Positions 51,379 through 60,390 of a stretch of 64,000 bases of DNA are shown here, piece after piece. The position numbers and the translations under genes are program-made. The stretch comes from Myxococcales bacterium (GTDB lineage Bacteria > Myxococcota > Myxococcia > Myxococcales > Myxococcaceae): NCBI GenBank assembly GCA_016191815.1, contig JACPVI010000081.1, positions 62,001 to 126,000 of the forward strand, given 5' to 3'. Every line of letters begins with the position of its first letter. Position 1 is the first letter of the stretch. The notes under the pieces are model-generated. The model was not told where the DNA came from, searched no databases, and was given only the letters and a program-made list of their open reading frames with translations.

Positions 51379-52395
51379 ATGGCCGAATCGAAGAGGCTGA
51401 CCGTGCGTGCGCTGAGGGACCTGGCGCGCGAGCACCTGGGCAAGGGCTACAGCAAGCTCAAGACCAAGCAGGAGCTCATCGACGCGCTCAAGAAGGTGCC
51501 CGGCGCGCTCAAGGCCCTCGCCCGGGAGGCCGGCGAGCGCCCGAAGGCGAAGCTCGAGGCGGCGAAGGGAGTCCCGGCGAAGATCGTCCGCTTCGCGCGG
51601 CGGGCGCTCCCCAGGGCGCTGGCCCGGGCTCCGAAGGCCGCGCCCGAGCGCGAGCCAGCCAAGGCCGCGCCCCCATCGGAACAGCACGCGGCCGAGCCGC
51701 TGGTGGAAGGCTTCTTCGTGGCGAGGGTGGCCGGGGAGCAAGAGGTCCGCCGGCACCACCTGACCGAGGAGGTGGCGAAGCCCACCGCGGAGGCGTCGAA
51801 CGGCCACGGCTACGACGAGAAGCTGGGCGAGCTGCCGCACTCCTACGGCGACGACTCGGTGGTGCTGTTGCCGCGCGACCCTATGACGCTGTTCTTCCTC
51901 TGGGACTTCGCCAGCCGCACCCGCGAGGAGGCGGCGCTGGGGCTGCCGGATCCGCGGGCGGTGATCCGGGTGTACGAGGGAGAGAAGCTCTTGCGGGAGA
52001 TCGACTTCGCCTTCGAGTCGCACTGCTACTACATCCACGGGCTTCCCGCGGGCCTTGGCTACCGGGTCGAGGCCTTCTTCGTGGGCTCGGACGGGCGCGC
52101 CCACCGGGTGGGGAGGCCCTCCAACTCGGTGGCGCTCCCTCCTTCGGGGCCCTCGGGCGATCTCGCGGTGCGCTTCCTGCGGATCCCCTGGGGACTGCCG
52201 CTGGTCCACCTTCGCCAGGCGCTTTTGGATGGCAGGGCGGCCGCTGGCGAGCGCAAAGGTCCCCACGAGCACCTTGCGGTGCCTCGCTTCGAGCTGCCGA
52301 GCAGCGCGTCCTGGCAAGTGCCGCTGGGCCCTCAGCTCTCGATTGCCCCCGGCGTCGCCGGGTGGGTGCCCCCCGCTTCCGGCCGGCCCTACTGA
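51379..52395 (+). CDS. DUF4912 protein with N-terminal Rho-N/SAP-like motif
   Basis: 338 residues from ATG 51379. The N-terminus (LTVRALRDLAREHLGKGYSK, LKTKQELIDALKK) looks like a Rho-N or SAP-like helical motif. A basic Ala/Pro linker follows. Residues about 140-270 fit DUF4912: DDSVVLLPRDPMTLFFLWDF, AVIRVYEGEKLLREIDF, YIHGLPAGLGYRVEAFFVGS. The domain often accompanies glycan-branching GH57 enzymes, and here the GH57 gene starts three bases after the stop, so the two are an operon. A regulatory or carbohydrate-binding role is plausible; not known. Confidence 0.78.
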   Translation: MAESKRLTVRALRDLAREHLGKGYSKLKTKQELIDALKKVPGALKALAREAGERPKAKLEAAKGVPAKIVRFARRALPRALARAPKAAPEREPAKAAPPSEQHAAEPLVEGFFVARVAGEQEVRRHHLTEEVAKPTAEASNGHGYDEKLGELPHSYGDDSVVLLPRDPMTLFFLWDFASRTREEAALGLPDPRAVIRVYEGEKLLREIDFAFESHCYYIHGLPAGLGYRVEAFFVGSDGRAHRVGRPSNSVALPPSGPSGDLAVRFLRIPWGLPLVHLRQALLDGRAAAGERKGPHEHLAVPRFELPSSASWQVPLGPQLSIAPGVAGWVPPASGRPY

Positions 52396-52398
52396 CAC

Positions 52399-53982
52399 AT
52401 GCCCCGCGGATACCTCGCGATCGTCCTGCACGCCCACCTGCCCTTCGTCCGCCACCCGGAGTACGAGGAGTTCCTCGAAGAGGACTGGCTCTACGAGGCG
52501 GTGAGCGAGACCTATCTGCCGCTGCTCAAGGTGTTCGACCGCCTGGCCGACGAGCAGGTGCCGTTCCGGCTGACGATGACGCTGACGCCGCCTTTGGTCA
52601 GCATGCTCCGGGACGAGCTGTTGATGGGGCGGTACGCGAGGAGGCTGGACCGGCTGTGCGAGCTGGCCGACAAGGAGGTCCACCGCACCCGGAACGACCC
52701 CACCTTCCAGCGCCTCGCTCGCTTCTACCGCGAGCACCTGTTCGAGCTCAGGCGCGCCTTCCACGACCGCTACCGCCGCGACGTGGTCGGGGCGTTCCGG
52801 CAGCTCCAGGACTCCGGCTGCCTGGAGATCATCACCTGCAACGCCACCCACGGCTTTTTGCCCTTGATGCAGGCGCAGCCGAACGCGGTGCGCGCGCAAG
52901 TGACGGTGGCGGCCAACCACTACCGGCAGAACTTCGGCCGCAACCCGGACGGGATCTGGCTGGCCGAGTGCGGCTACTACCCGGGGCTGGAGAAGATGCT
53001 GGTGCCGGAGGGCATCCGCTACTTCTTCCTGGACACCCACGGGATCACCGACGCCACGCCCAGGCCGCTCCATGGGGTGTACGCGCCCATCTTCACCGAG
53101 TCGGGGGTGGCCGCCCTCGCGCGCGACCCGGAGTCGAGCCAGCAGGTGTGGAGCGCCCAGCACGGCTACCCGGGCGACCCGGTGTACCGGGAGTTCTACC
53201 GGGACGTGGGCTGGGACCTCGATCACGAGTACGTGCGGCCGTACATCCAGGCCACCGGCGACCGGAAGAACACGGGGATCAAGTACTACCGGATCACCGG
53301 GAAGACGAACCACAAGGAGCCGTACGATCCGGAGGCCGCCCGCGAGCGGGCCGCGGCGCACGCGGGGAACTTCATGTTCAACCGCGAGCGGCAGGTGGAG
53401 CACCTGTGCGGACAGATGCAGGGCCGCCGCCCGATCGTGGTCGCCCCCTACGACGCCGAGCTGTTCGGCCACTGGTGGTTCGAGGGCCCGTGGTTCCTCG
53501 ACTTCCTCATCCGCAAGTCGGTGGTCGACCAGGACGTGTACCGGCTGGCGACGGCTTCGGACTACCTCAAGGAGAACCCGGAGAACCAGGTCTGCTCTCC
53601 GGCGATGTCGAGCTGGGGCGAGAAGGGCTATGCCAACATCTGGCTCGACGGCTCGAACGACTGGATCTACCGCCACCTCCACAAGGCGGCGGAGCTGATG
53701 GTGGCGCTGGCCCGCGACTTCCACGACGCCGACCCCTTGAGGACCCGGGCGCTCAACCAGGCGGCGCGGGAGCTGCTCTTGGCGCAGTCCTCCGACTGGG
53801 CCTTCATCATGAAGACCGGGACGATGGTGGACTACGCGGTGCGCAGGACGAAGGAGCACGTGCTCCGCTTCTTGAGGCTCCACGACCAGGTGCGCTCCGG
53901 CCGGATCGACGAGGGCTGGCTCAGCCACGTGGAGGGGAGAAACAACATCTTCCCGGAGCTGGACTATCGCGTCTACCGTTGA
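52399..53982 (+). CDS. GH57 1,4-alpha-glucan branching enzyme
   Basis: 527 residues of GH57: GYLAIVLHAHLPFVRHPEYE at the start (catalytic region 1), TCNATHGFLPLMQAQPNAVR, GIWLAECGYYPGLE with nucleophile Glu190, VVAPYDAELFGHWWFEGP with acid/base Asp352, and the C-terminal helical domain. GH57 branching enzymes make alpha-1,6 branches in glycogen-like polymers and are an alternative to the GH13 enzyme GlgB. ATG 52399 is three bases after the DUF4912 stop. The next gene starts five bases after its stop, extending the operon. Confidence 0.92.
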   Translation: MPRGYLAIVLHAHLPFVRHPEYEEFLEEDWLYEAVSETYLPLLKVFDRLADEQVPFRLTMTLTPPLVSMLRDELLMGRYARRLDRLCELADKEVHRTRNDPTFQRLARFYREHLFELRRAFHDRYRRDVVGAFRQLQDSGCLEIITCNATHGFLPLMQAQPNAVRAQVTVAANHYRQNFGRNPDGIWLAECGYYPGLEKMLVPEGIRYFFLDTHGITDATPRPLHGVYAPIFTESGVAALARDPESSQQVWSAQHGYPGDPVYREFYRDVGWDLDHEYVRPYIQATGDRKNTGIKYYRITGKTNHKEPYDPEAARERAAAHAGNFMFNRERQVEHLCGQMQGRRPIVVAPYDAELFGHWWFEGPWFLDFLIRKSVVDQDVYRLATASDYLKENPENQVCSPAMSSWGEKGYANIWLDGSNDWIYRHLHKAAELMVALARDFHDADPLRTRALNQAARELLLAQSSDWAFIMKTGTMVDYAVRRTKEHVLRFLRLHDQVRSGRIDEGWLSHVEGRNNIFPELDYRVYR

Positions 53983-53986
53983 GGGC

Positions 53987-56008
53987 GTGACCGGCAAGAT
54001 GAACAAGAAGAAGGCCACCGCGCTGCTCGAGCAGGCGAAGCTGCACCTCTCCTTGGGGCAGCACGAGAAGGCGGAGGCGGTGATCAAGGAGGTGGCCTAC
54101 GAGGCCGACCTCCGCTCCTCGGTGCTGTTCGCGGTGCTGGCCGACGCGCAATCCGGCCAGGACCGCACCGCGGAGGCGATCGGGACGCTGGAGGAGGGGC
54201 TCCGCCGCTTTCCGCGCGACGCGGACCTCGAGGCGCGAATGGGCCAGGCGCTGCTGGAGCAGGACCGGGTGGAGGAGGCCTTGGAGCGCTTTGCGCGCGC
54301 GCGGGAGAAGCTGGGGCGCGACCCGAGCTTCCTCACCCAGCACGCCTTCGCGCTGATCCGCGGCGGGCGGCTGGATCAAGCGGAGTCGGCGCTCACCACC
54401 GCGCTGGGAAGGGGGGCGGGCGCCGAGGCCAAGCTGGTCTTGGCGGTGGCGCGGGGGAAGCGGGGGCTCTACTCCGAGGCCGAGGAGATGGCGGCGCGGA
54501 TCGAGGAGGCGAGCAAGTCGGTGCGGCTCACTGCGGCGGCGAGGGCGCTTCGGGCCGATTGCCGGCTCTTCATGGGCGACGCGAAGGGGGCGCTCGAGCT
54601 CTGGAAGGTGCTTCGGGCCGAGGGCCAGCTCGACGACGGCCAGCTCGGTCACATGGCCTACGCCGCGGAGCTATCAGGAGAGAGCGCGCTGTGCGACGAG
54701 CTGTCCAAGGAGCGCCTCGAGGGCACTCCGACTTCGGAGGATCTGTTGCTGTTCGCGCAGATCGCCAACCTGCGAGGGGACGGGGAGGAGGCGCAAAGGC
54801 GGCTGGAGGCTTCGGAGGAGGCTCCTGGGGAGCGGCACCCGGGCCACGGCTTCGAGGTGTTGGCGACGAAGGGGAGGGCGCTGCGGCTGACGATGAGGCG
54901 GGGCGAGGCGAGGGCGGCGTTGGAGGAGGCGGCGGCGATGCCGGAGTTCCAGTCGGCGCGGTTGGGGCCGAAGGTGCACATCGACTTGGGGCATCTGGCG
55001 GCGGAGGAGGGGGACTTCGACCGTGCGGCGGACCGCTTCAAGGCGGCGCTGGCGATGGACGCGGAGGATCCGGAGGCGAAGCGGGCGCTCTCGCTGACGG
55101 AGCGGCGGGTGGCCTGGCGCGCGGAGGTGGAGGCGTCTGCGGAGGCGAAGGTGGAGGCGGCGAAGGCGGAGGCGGCGGCGATGCGGCGCCGCTTTCAGGT
55201 GCGCGAAGGTGAGCTGGAGGCCTTGAGGCGGGAGCTGGAGCGGGTGAAGGCGGCGCAGCGCGAGGCGGAGGAGAAGGCGCGCAAGGCGGAGGAGGAGGCG
55301 CGCAAGGCGGAGGAGGAGGCGCGGCGGGCGGCGGAGGAGGGGAGGGCGGCGCAGGAGCAGAAGGTGAAGGAAGAGCTCTTGGCGCGCGAGCGGGAGTGGG
55401 AAGAGAAAGCGGCGGAGAACGTGGATCGGGCGTTGGGGGAGGCGGCGCTGAGCTGTCCCTTGCCGCTGCGAAACCTCTTGATGGTGGCGGAGAAGACCTA
55501 CCAGACGGCGCTGTACACCGAGCTGCCCGCGGCGGCGGTGGCGGTGTTGTACTCGGGGGCATTGGAGCGGGCGCTGTTCGTGTGGTTCGTGGAGCGGTTC
55601 GACCGCTGGCTATCGGAGGGGGGGCGTCGGGGGCCGTTCCTCTCCGGGGCGGTGAGGGAGCGGCGGGGCAAGCGGGTGGAGTACTTCGACCATTTCGTGG
55701 AGGCGTTCGACCATGAGCGGGCGGGGCGTGCTCCCTCGATGGGGGAGGTGGGGCGGGTGCTCTCGAAGCGGAACGAGCCCTACCTCAAGCCGTTCCGCGA
55801 CTTCCTAGAGGAGAGCCACAAGTTGCCGGACGGCTTCTACGACGAGCTGGCGTCCTTCGTGCAGTGGAGCAAGGAGCGGCTGAGGGATCCGGCGGCGCAC
55901 GGGCGGGGCATCGAGATGGGCTACGACGAGCTGAAGCGATTCCGCGAGCAACTCCTCTTCTCCTTCGGCGCGCACGGCAAGGGAGTGCTGAGGATGTTGA
56001 TGGGGTAG
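53987..56008 (+). CDS. TPR and coiled-coil protein of unknown function
   Basis: 673 residues from GTG 53987 (ATG 53999 is also possible). Residues about 5-370 are TPR-like repeats (ATALLEQAKLHLSLGQHEKA, HIDLGHLAAEEGDFDRAADR and others). Residues about 380-490 are a Glu/Lys/Ala coiled coil with tandem ARKAEEE units. The C-terminal 180 residues form a compact domain (LRNLLMVAEKTYQTALYTEL, YSGALERALFVWFVERFDRW, WSKERLRDPAAHGRGIEMGY) that I do not recognise. Soluble. The gene follows the GH57 gene by four bases, so it is probably the last gene of that operon. A scaffold role is inferred. Confidence 0.78.
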   Translation: MTGKMNKKKATALLEQAKLHLSLGQHEKAEAVIKEVAYEADLRSSVLFAVLADAQSGQDRTAEAIGTLEEGLRRFPRDADLEARMGQALLEQDRVEEALERFARAREKLGRDPSFLTQHAFALIRGGRLDQAESALTTALGRGAGAEAKLVLAVARGKRGLYSEAEEMAARIEEASKSVRLTAAARALRADCRLFMGDAKGALELWKVLRAEGQLDDGQLGHMAYAAELSGESALCDELSKERLEGTPTSEDLLLFAQIANLRGDGEEAQRRLEASEEAPGERHPGHGFEVLATKGRALRLTMRRGEARAALEEAAAMPEFQSARLGPKVHIDLGHLAAEEGDFDRAADRFKAALAMDAEDPEAKRALSLTERRVAWRAEVEASAEAKVEAAKAEAAAMRRRFQVREGELEALRRELERVKAAQREAEEKARKAEEEARKAEEEARRAAEEGRAAQEQKVKEELLAREREWEEKAAENVDRALGEAALSCPLPLRNLLMVAEKTYQTALYTELPAAAVAVLYSGALERALFVWFVERFDRWLSEGGRRGPFLSGAVRERRGKRVEYFDHFVEAFDHERAGRAPSMGEVGRVLSKRNEPYLKPFRDFLEESHKLPDGFYDELASFVQWSKERLRDPAAHGRGIEMGYDELKRFREQLLFSFGAHGKGVLRMLMG

Positions 56009-56014
56009 GGGCGA

Positions 56015-56150
56015 TCGAGCGTCGAGCGTCGAGCGTTGAGTGGGCCGCCGAGTGCCGTCGAGGGCTCGACCGTCCTTGGTCGACGGGAAGGCGTCAAGGC
56101 GCTCGACCGTCGCTTGACCGTACACTCGACGCTCGACCCTCGACCCTCGA
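56015..56150. repeat. Palindromic element, copy B, with 28-bp terminal inverted repeats
   Basis: 56015-56042 and 56123-56150 are reverse complements with three mismatches in 28, built of GTCGAGC/GTCGAGG units like copy A. The middle contains TCGACGGGAAGGCGTC, related to the inner stem of copy A. It fills the gap between the TPR gene and apt. The outer right arm is nearly identical to the outer arms of copy A at 28872. Confidence 0.72.
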
Positions 56151-56172
56151 CTGAGTAGTCTCGCCCCCGCCG

Positions 56173-56685
56173 ATGGATTGGATCCGCGCCAGGATTCGCG
56201 ACATCCCGGGTTTCCCGCGCGAGGGCGTGGTGTTTCGGGACATCACCCCGCTTTTGTCGGATCCGCAGTTGTTCCGCCAGGTAGTGGAGGCGATGGCCCA
56301 GGACTGGCGCAGCCTACGGGTGGACAAGGTGCTGGCGATCGAGTCGCGCGGCTTCATCTTCGGCGCCCCGCTCGCCGCGACTCTCTCTGCCGGCTTCGCC
56401 TTCGCTCGCAAGTTCGGCACGCTCCCCAGGCGGACCCTCCGGGAGACCTACACCCCCGACGGGCACACCGTGGAGATCCACGAGGACGCCATCGCCCCGG
56501 GGGAGAACGTGCTGGTGGTGGACGACCTGCTCGCCACCGGCGCCACCGCAGCCGCGGTCGGAAGGTTGGTGGAGCGGGCCCAGGGCAAGCTCTTGGGTTT
56601 CTCCTTCCTGGTCGAGCTGGGCTACCTCAATGGGGTAGAGCTGCTCGGCCGCGAGCGAGTGCACGCCCTGGTCCGCTACACCTAG
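56173..56685 (+). CDS. apt: Adenine phosphoribosyltransferase
   Basis: 170 residues, the normal length for APRT, which salvages adenine to AMP using PRPP. Seen are IRDIPGFPREGVVFRDITPL, LAIESRGFIFGAPLAATL, and the PRPP-binding VLVVDDLLATGATAAAV. ATG 56173 gives the usual start MDWIRARIRDIPGFP. Its 3' end overlaps the convergent lipid kinase gene by four bases. Copy B of the palindromic repeat is just upstream, so its promoter must lie within or next to that repeat. Confidence 0.95.
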   Translation: MDWIRARIRDIPGFPREGVVFRDITPLLSDPQLFRQVVEAMAQDWRSLRVDKVLAIESRGFIFGAPLAATLSAGFAFARKFGTLPRRTLRETYTPDGHTVEIHEDAIAPGENVLVVDDLLATGATAAAVGRLVERAQGKLLGFSFLVELGYLNGVELLGRERVHALVRYT

Positions 56686-57713
56686 CGCCCCTTCCACGGC
56701 GGCACGAAGCCCGCCGGCGCCAGGAACGGCAGCCGATTCTTCAAAACCTCGACGCGGAAGTGGGTGCCGGCAGGCCACTCCTCTCCGTCCACCTGGGCGG
56801 TGACCGGCTTCCCGTGCGCCTCGAGGCGGATCTCGAAGCTCGAGGCCGAGGGGATCTCCGGCCGGGGAAGCCCCAGTTGCTCGAGCTGCTCGCCGAGGTC
56901 GCCCAGCGCCTCGAGGTCGCCCAGCGCCCGGGCGAACAGCTCACGCCGCCCGCGGATCGCCACCACCTCGAAGCGCCCGTCGTCCGGCTCGGAATTCCGG
57001 TCGAGTACCCACGCCCCCGCGTACACCGCGGTGCCCTTCACGATGAGGTCGGTCAGGCTCTCGTAGCGGTGCGGTTCCTTCCCGGCGGTCACCTCCGCGT
57101 CGAACTTGGTCTGCTCGACGAACGAGGCCAGGTACCGCTGCAGGGCCGCCCCCGCGTACACCGCCTGGTCGCGGTACAGCTCGCGAAGGAGGGGCACGTG
57201 CTCGACTGCTTCGCGGTCCCGGTTTCGCTGGGCGAGAACCTCCGCCTGAAAGCCGAAGCCGGCCGAGTCGAAGAACAGCGCCTCGCCATCCGAGCGTCTC
57301 CTCCCGCCCACCCGTTCGATCCGTCCCACGTCCATCTGCACCACCTGCCCCGCTTCGATCACGTCCAGGTGGTGCTCCAGTTGGTCCGCGCCGGGCCGAA
57401 GGCCGAACGAGCGCGCCTGGTCGTTCGCGGTGCCCGAGGGGATGAGGCCCACCGGGCGCACCCTCTTCGCCGCCAGGCTCCCCCGCGCCGCCTCCGAGAA
57501 GGTGCCGTCTCCGCCCATCGCGACCACCACCTCCCCGCGGCCCTCCTCGAGCGCGGCGCGCACGGACGCCACCGTCCTGCCTCGGGGCTCGGAGGGCAAC
57601 AGCTCGGCCTCCATGCCCCGCTCGGCCATCCGGTCGAGGAGGTGTTCGATCTCCTCGGCCGCCCTGCCGCTGTGGGCGAGCGGGTTCGCCACCAAGAGGT
57701 AACGCCTGGCCAT
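56682..57713 (-). CDS. Diacylglycerol kinase-family lipid kinase (YegS/BmrU-like)
   Basis: 343 residues. N-terminal catalytic domain: YLLVANPLAHSGRAAEEIEH, VVVAMGGDGTFSEAARGSLA (GGDGT nucleotide-binding motif) and PVGLIPSGTANDQARSFGLR. The beta-rich second domain includes QMDVGRIERVG, FFDSAGFGFQAEVLAQ and QVDGEEWPAGTHFRVEVL. The enzyme phosphorylates diacylglycerol, a sphingosine-like lipid or another alcohol; the acceptor cannot be told. Its gene lies one base after the lipoprotein gene's 3' end on the same strand, so the two are cotranscribed. Confidence 0.9.
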   Translation of the reverse strand: MARRYLLVANPLAHSGRAAEEIEHLLDRMAERGMEAELLPSEPRGRTVASVRAALEEGRGEVVVAMGGDGTFSEAARGSLAAKRVRPVGLIPSGTANDQARSFGLRPGADQLEHHLDVIEAGQVVQMDVGRIERVGGRRRSDGEALFFDSAGFGFQAEVLAQRNRDREAVEHVPLLRELYRDQAVYAGAALQRYLASFVEQTKFDAEVTAGKEPHRYESLTDLIVKGTAVYAGAWVLDRNSEPDDGRFEVVAIRGRRELFARALGDLEALGDLGEQLEQLGLPRPEIPSASSFEIRLEAHGKPVTAQVDGEEWPAGTHFRVEVLKNRLPFLAPAGFVPPWKGR

Positions 57714-57714
57714 C

Positions 57715-60252
57715 CTAGGGGGGCACTCCGCGCAACAGCCCGCCTCCCTCCGTCCCGAGCCAGATCTCGCTGCTCGAGCTGCCGTGGATGGCAGTCACCT
57801 TCCGCTGCGAGCCGGCGTCCACCAGACTCCACTGCGCTCCGTCGAACCGCACCGCATAGCCGAACGGCAGCGGCAAGATGGTGTGGCCCACCGCGTAGAG
57901 GTTGTCGGCGCTCGAGCCCCACAGCCCGGCCAAGGTCTCGGGGAAGATGCCGCCCGGCATGTCGAAGACGGTCAGGTCCGAGGTGTCCCAGTAGACGCCG
58001 TAGCGGGCGTCGCCGAAGGCGAACGCCTCGCCCACACCGGGAGACCAGACCGCGCGCCAGAAGCTGTGCCTCACCGTGCTCGAGGCCCGGAGCACGAAGG
58101 AGCCGCCGTTCCGCTCGAAGAGCACTCCGGTCCCGGCGACCCACACGTTGCTGTCGACCGGACAGTGGATGGCGTAGAGGTCCCTGCTCCCCAGGGAGGG
58201 TTCGGCGGCGAGCGCGGTGGTGCTCCCCCGGTAGAGCGCTCCGTTGGGCCCTACCGCCCAGACGGTGTTGCCGCAGATCTGGATGTCGTTGATCGGCTCT
58301 GCCGCTGCGCCGCTCACTGGCAAAGGCGACCAAGCCTGGCCGTCGAAGCGGAAGATCTGCCCCACGCCCCCGGCGAGCACCTCGGTCGGAGAGGCGGCGG
58401 CCACCGAGAACAGCGGCCCGCCGAACACCGATGAGCCGAGCTGGCTCCAGGTGGCCGAGGTCACCCGGCTGACCACCTTGCCGGAGCGGACGCTGCAGGC
58501 CGCGTCGGCGCACTCGTTCACCGCGGCGATCACCGAGGTGCCGCTCACCGCCACGTCCGCCACGTCGCCGTAGAAGCCGCGGGAGACTTCGGTGAAGGTG
58601 CCGGCCGAGTATTGCCAGATCGCCCCCAGCTCGCCCACCGCGTAGCCGTCGGTCCCTGCTCCGAAGATGCCTCGAACGACCTGCGGGCCCCTAAGCGCCA
58701 CTACCGTCCACTCGGTCCCGGTCCCTCCATCTGCTCCTCCCGTGCCTCCATCCGAGGGGCCGGTAACGGCGGGCTGGTAGACGAGCAGAGTGCCCTGCCG
58801 CAGCGTCTTTCCCCCGATGACGATCCGGCCGTCGATCCGCGCGATCGCGGTCAGCTCGGTCAGCGCCGGAGTCGCCGGCAGGTTGACGGCCGTCCACGCC
58901 CCCGAGAAGAAGTGCCAGAGCTTCCCGCCTCCGGCCGCCCAGGCCTCGTTCCCGGACGGATCGATCAACGTTCCGGCGGTGAGCAGCACCGAAAGCTGGG
59001 TCTGGAACAGCGAGTTCCAGGTCCTGGTCGCCGGGTCGTACCGGTAGATGGAGCCCCGATTGCCCACGGTGACGAAGCCTCCCGCCCCGTCGCCGATCAC
59101 CGAAAGCAAAGTCTCGAAGGAAGGGCTGTACTCCTTCACCCAGGCTCCGTTCTGCCGGACGATCACGTCGTTTCCGTAGCCGACCGCCATCCCGTACGTC
59201 CCATCGAACCAGAGCGCGCGGGGCTCGACGGTGGTGAAGGTGGCCACGGTGGGCGTCTGGGTGCCGTTCATCTGGATCAGCACTCCGGTGGTGCCGGCGG
59301 TGCCGACCGCTACCGCATTGGCGGGGCTTCCTGCCACCGCGCGCAGGGTGACGCCGGGGCTGGAGTACAGCCGCGTCCACACGTCTCCTGGGGCGCGCGA
59401 GAGCACCGTCGCGTTGCCGCCGACGAAGAACGCCGCGCCCTGGTACAGCGTCCCGCCCCACAGGTCGTTGCCGGTCGGGAAGGGGTTTTCGTGCAGGAAA
59501 GTGACCGGGCCCTTGGCGTCGCCCATCACCAGCACGCTCGCGGTGGCGGACATGGTGCCCGCCCGGGCGGTGACGGTGGCTGGCCCGGGGCCGCTCGCGG
59601 TGAGCAGGCCCGTCTGGTCGATCTTCGCCACCCGGGCGGCCACCGCGCTCCAAGTCAGCTCCACGTCCAGCGGGTTTCCCGCCGGATCCGTCACCTTCGC
59701 GGTGAACTGCTGCGTGTCGCCCACCTTGAGCACCGCCTGCTCGGGCTCGATGGTGAGCTTCGAGACTGCCGGCTGCGCCGGGCTGGTGATCCAGAACAGG
59801 CCGAGGCGTTCGGACTTGGCCTCCACCACCTTGAACTCTGTCCGGGTGGAGGCGCCTGAGAGCGCGAGGTACGCGTCGTCTCCGGCCTGCCGGCGCATGT
59901 CGAAGGTGGCGGGATCGACCCCTCGGGGCAGCCGGTCCTCCAGGTAGGGGAGGATGATCTTGATCGGCTCCTTGAAGGTGAGCCCGCTCGGAGAGAAGCG
60001 GTAGCCGAAGCTCACCCGCTTCCGCCCGGGCACCTCGGGGATGCCCGAGTCGTAGATGGTGACGGTGATCTGGGCGTTCGAGGAGAGCGCCCCGCGGGGG
60101 ATGTCCAGCACCGCCCCGTCGCGGACGAAGATGCCCCCCTCGGGGCCGGCGAAGATGACCCCGCCGCCGTCGTCGCCGGTGTCGATGCGCGGAGGACAGG
60201 CCCAGAGCGCGAGCGCGACCAGGGGCACGGCGAGCCTGCGGGTGGGGCTCAT
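57715..60252 (-). CDS. Lipoprotein with ZU5/Big-like and propeller-like repeats
   Basis: 845 residues with a lipoprotein signal (LAVPLVALALWAC). Residues about 35-150 resemble a ZU5-type domain (GGIFVRDGAVLDIPRGALSS, YRFSPSGLTFKEPIKIILPY). Residues about 165-245 are a Big_2-like Ig domain (KLTIEPEQAVLKVGDTQQFT, GLLTASGPGPATVTARAG). The rest repeats a motif around W-x-x-V and G-x-D/G-x-A-V (LRAVAGSPANAVAVGTAGTT, GIFGAGTDGYAVGELGAIWQ, IHGSSSSEIWLGTEGGGLLR), as in beta-propellers. Domain mixes like this are typical of myxobacterial secreted lipoproteins. Function unknown. Confidence 0.82.
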   Translation of the reverse strand: MSPTRRLAVPLVALALWACPPRIDTGDDGGGVIFAGPEGGIFVRDGAVLDIPRGALSSNAQITVTIYDSGIPEVPGRKRVSFGYRFSPSGLTFKEPIKIILPYLEDRLPRGVDPATFDMRRQAGDDAYLALSGASTRTEFKVVEAKSERLGLFWITSPAQPAVSKLTIEPEQAVLKVGDTQQFTAKVTDPAGNPLDVELTWSAVAARVAKIDQTGLLTASGPGPATVTARAGTMSATASVLVMGDAKGPVTFLHENPFPTGNDLWGGTLYQGAAFFVGGNATVLSRAPGDVWTRLYSSPGVTLRAVAGSPANAVAVGTAGTTGVLIQMNGTQTPTVATFTTVEPRALWFDGTYGMAVGYGNDVIVRQNGAWVKEYSPSFETLLSVIGDGAGGFVTVGNRGSIYRYDPATRTWNSLFQTQLSVLLTAGTLIDPSGNEAWAAGGGKLWHFFSGAWTAVNLPATPALTELTAIARIDGRIVIGGKTLRQGTLLVYQPAVTGPSDGGTGGADGGTGTEWTVVALRGPQVVRGIFGAGTDGYAVGELGAIWQYSAGTFTEVSRGFYGDVADVAVSGTSVIAAVNECADAACSVRSGKVVSRVTSATWSQLGSSVFGGPLFSVAAASPTEVLAGGVGQIFRFDGQAWSPLPVSGAAAEPINDIQICGNTVWAVGPNGALYRGSTTALAAEPSLGSRDLYAIHCPVDSNVWVAGTGVLFERNGGSFVLRASSTVRHSFWRAVWSPGVGEAFAFGDARYGVYWDTSDLTVFDMPGGIFPETLAGLWGSSADNLYAVGHTILPLPFGYAVRFDGAQWSLVDAGSQRKVTAIHGSSSSEIWLGTEGGGLLRGVPP

Positions 60253-60390
60253 GACTGCGGAAATCCTCTCTCGGCCAGACTTCGGGCTCCCAGACGGAGG
60301 GAGGCAGAGGCAATCTACGGGAAGACCGCTTGAACTCCAATGTTACTGGGCCGCCCACCCCGTTGACCGGCGGCCGGACTGGATCCAGTA

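Noticed and set aside
49600-54087. A 1495-residue minus-strand open frame
   Set aside because: It is the shadow of the DUF4912, GH57 and GT4 genes in high-GC DNA; composition is Arg/Val/Leu/His-rich without motifs.
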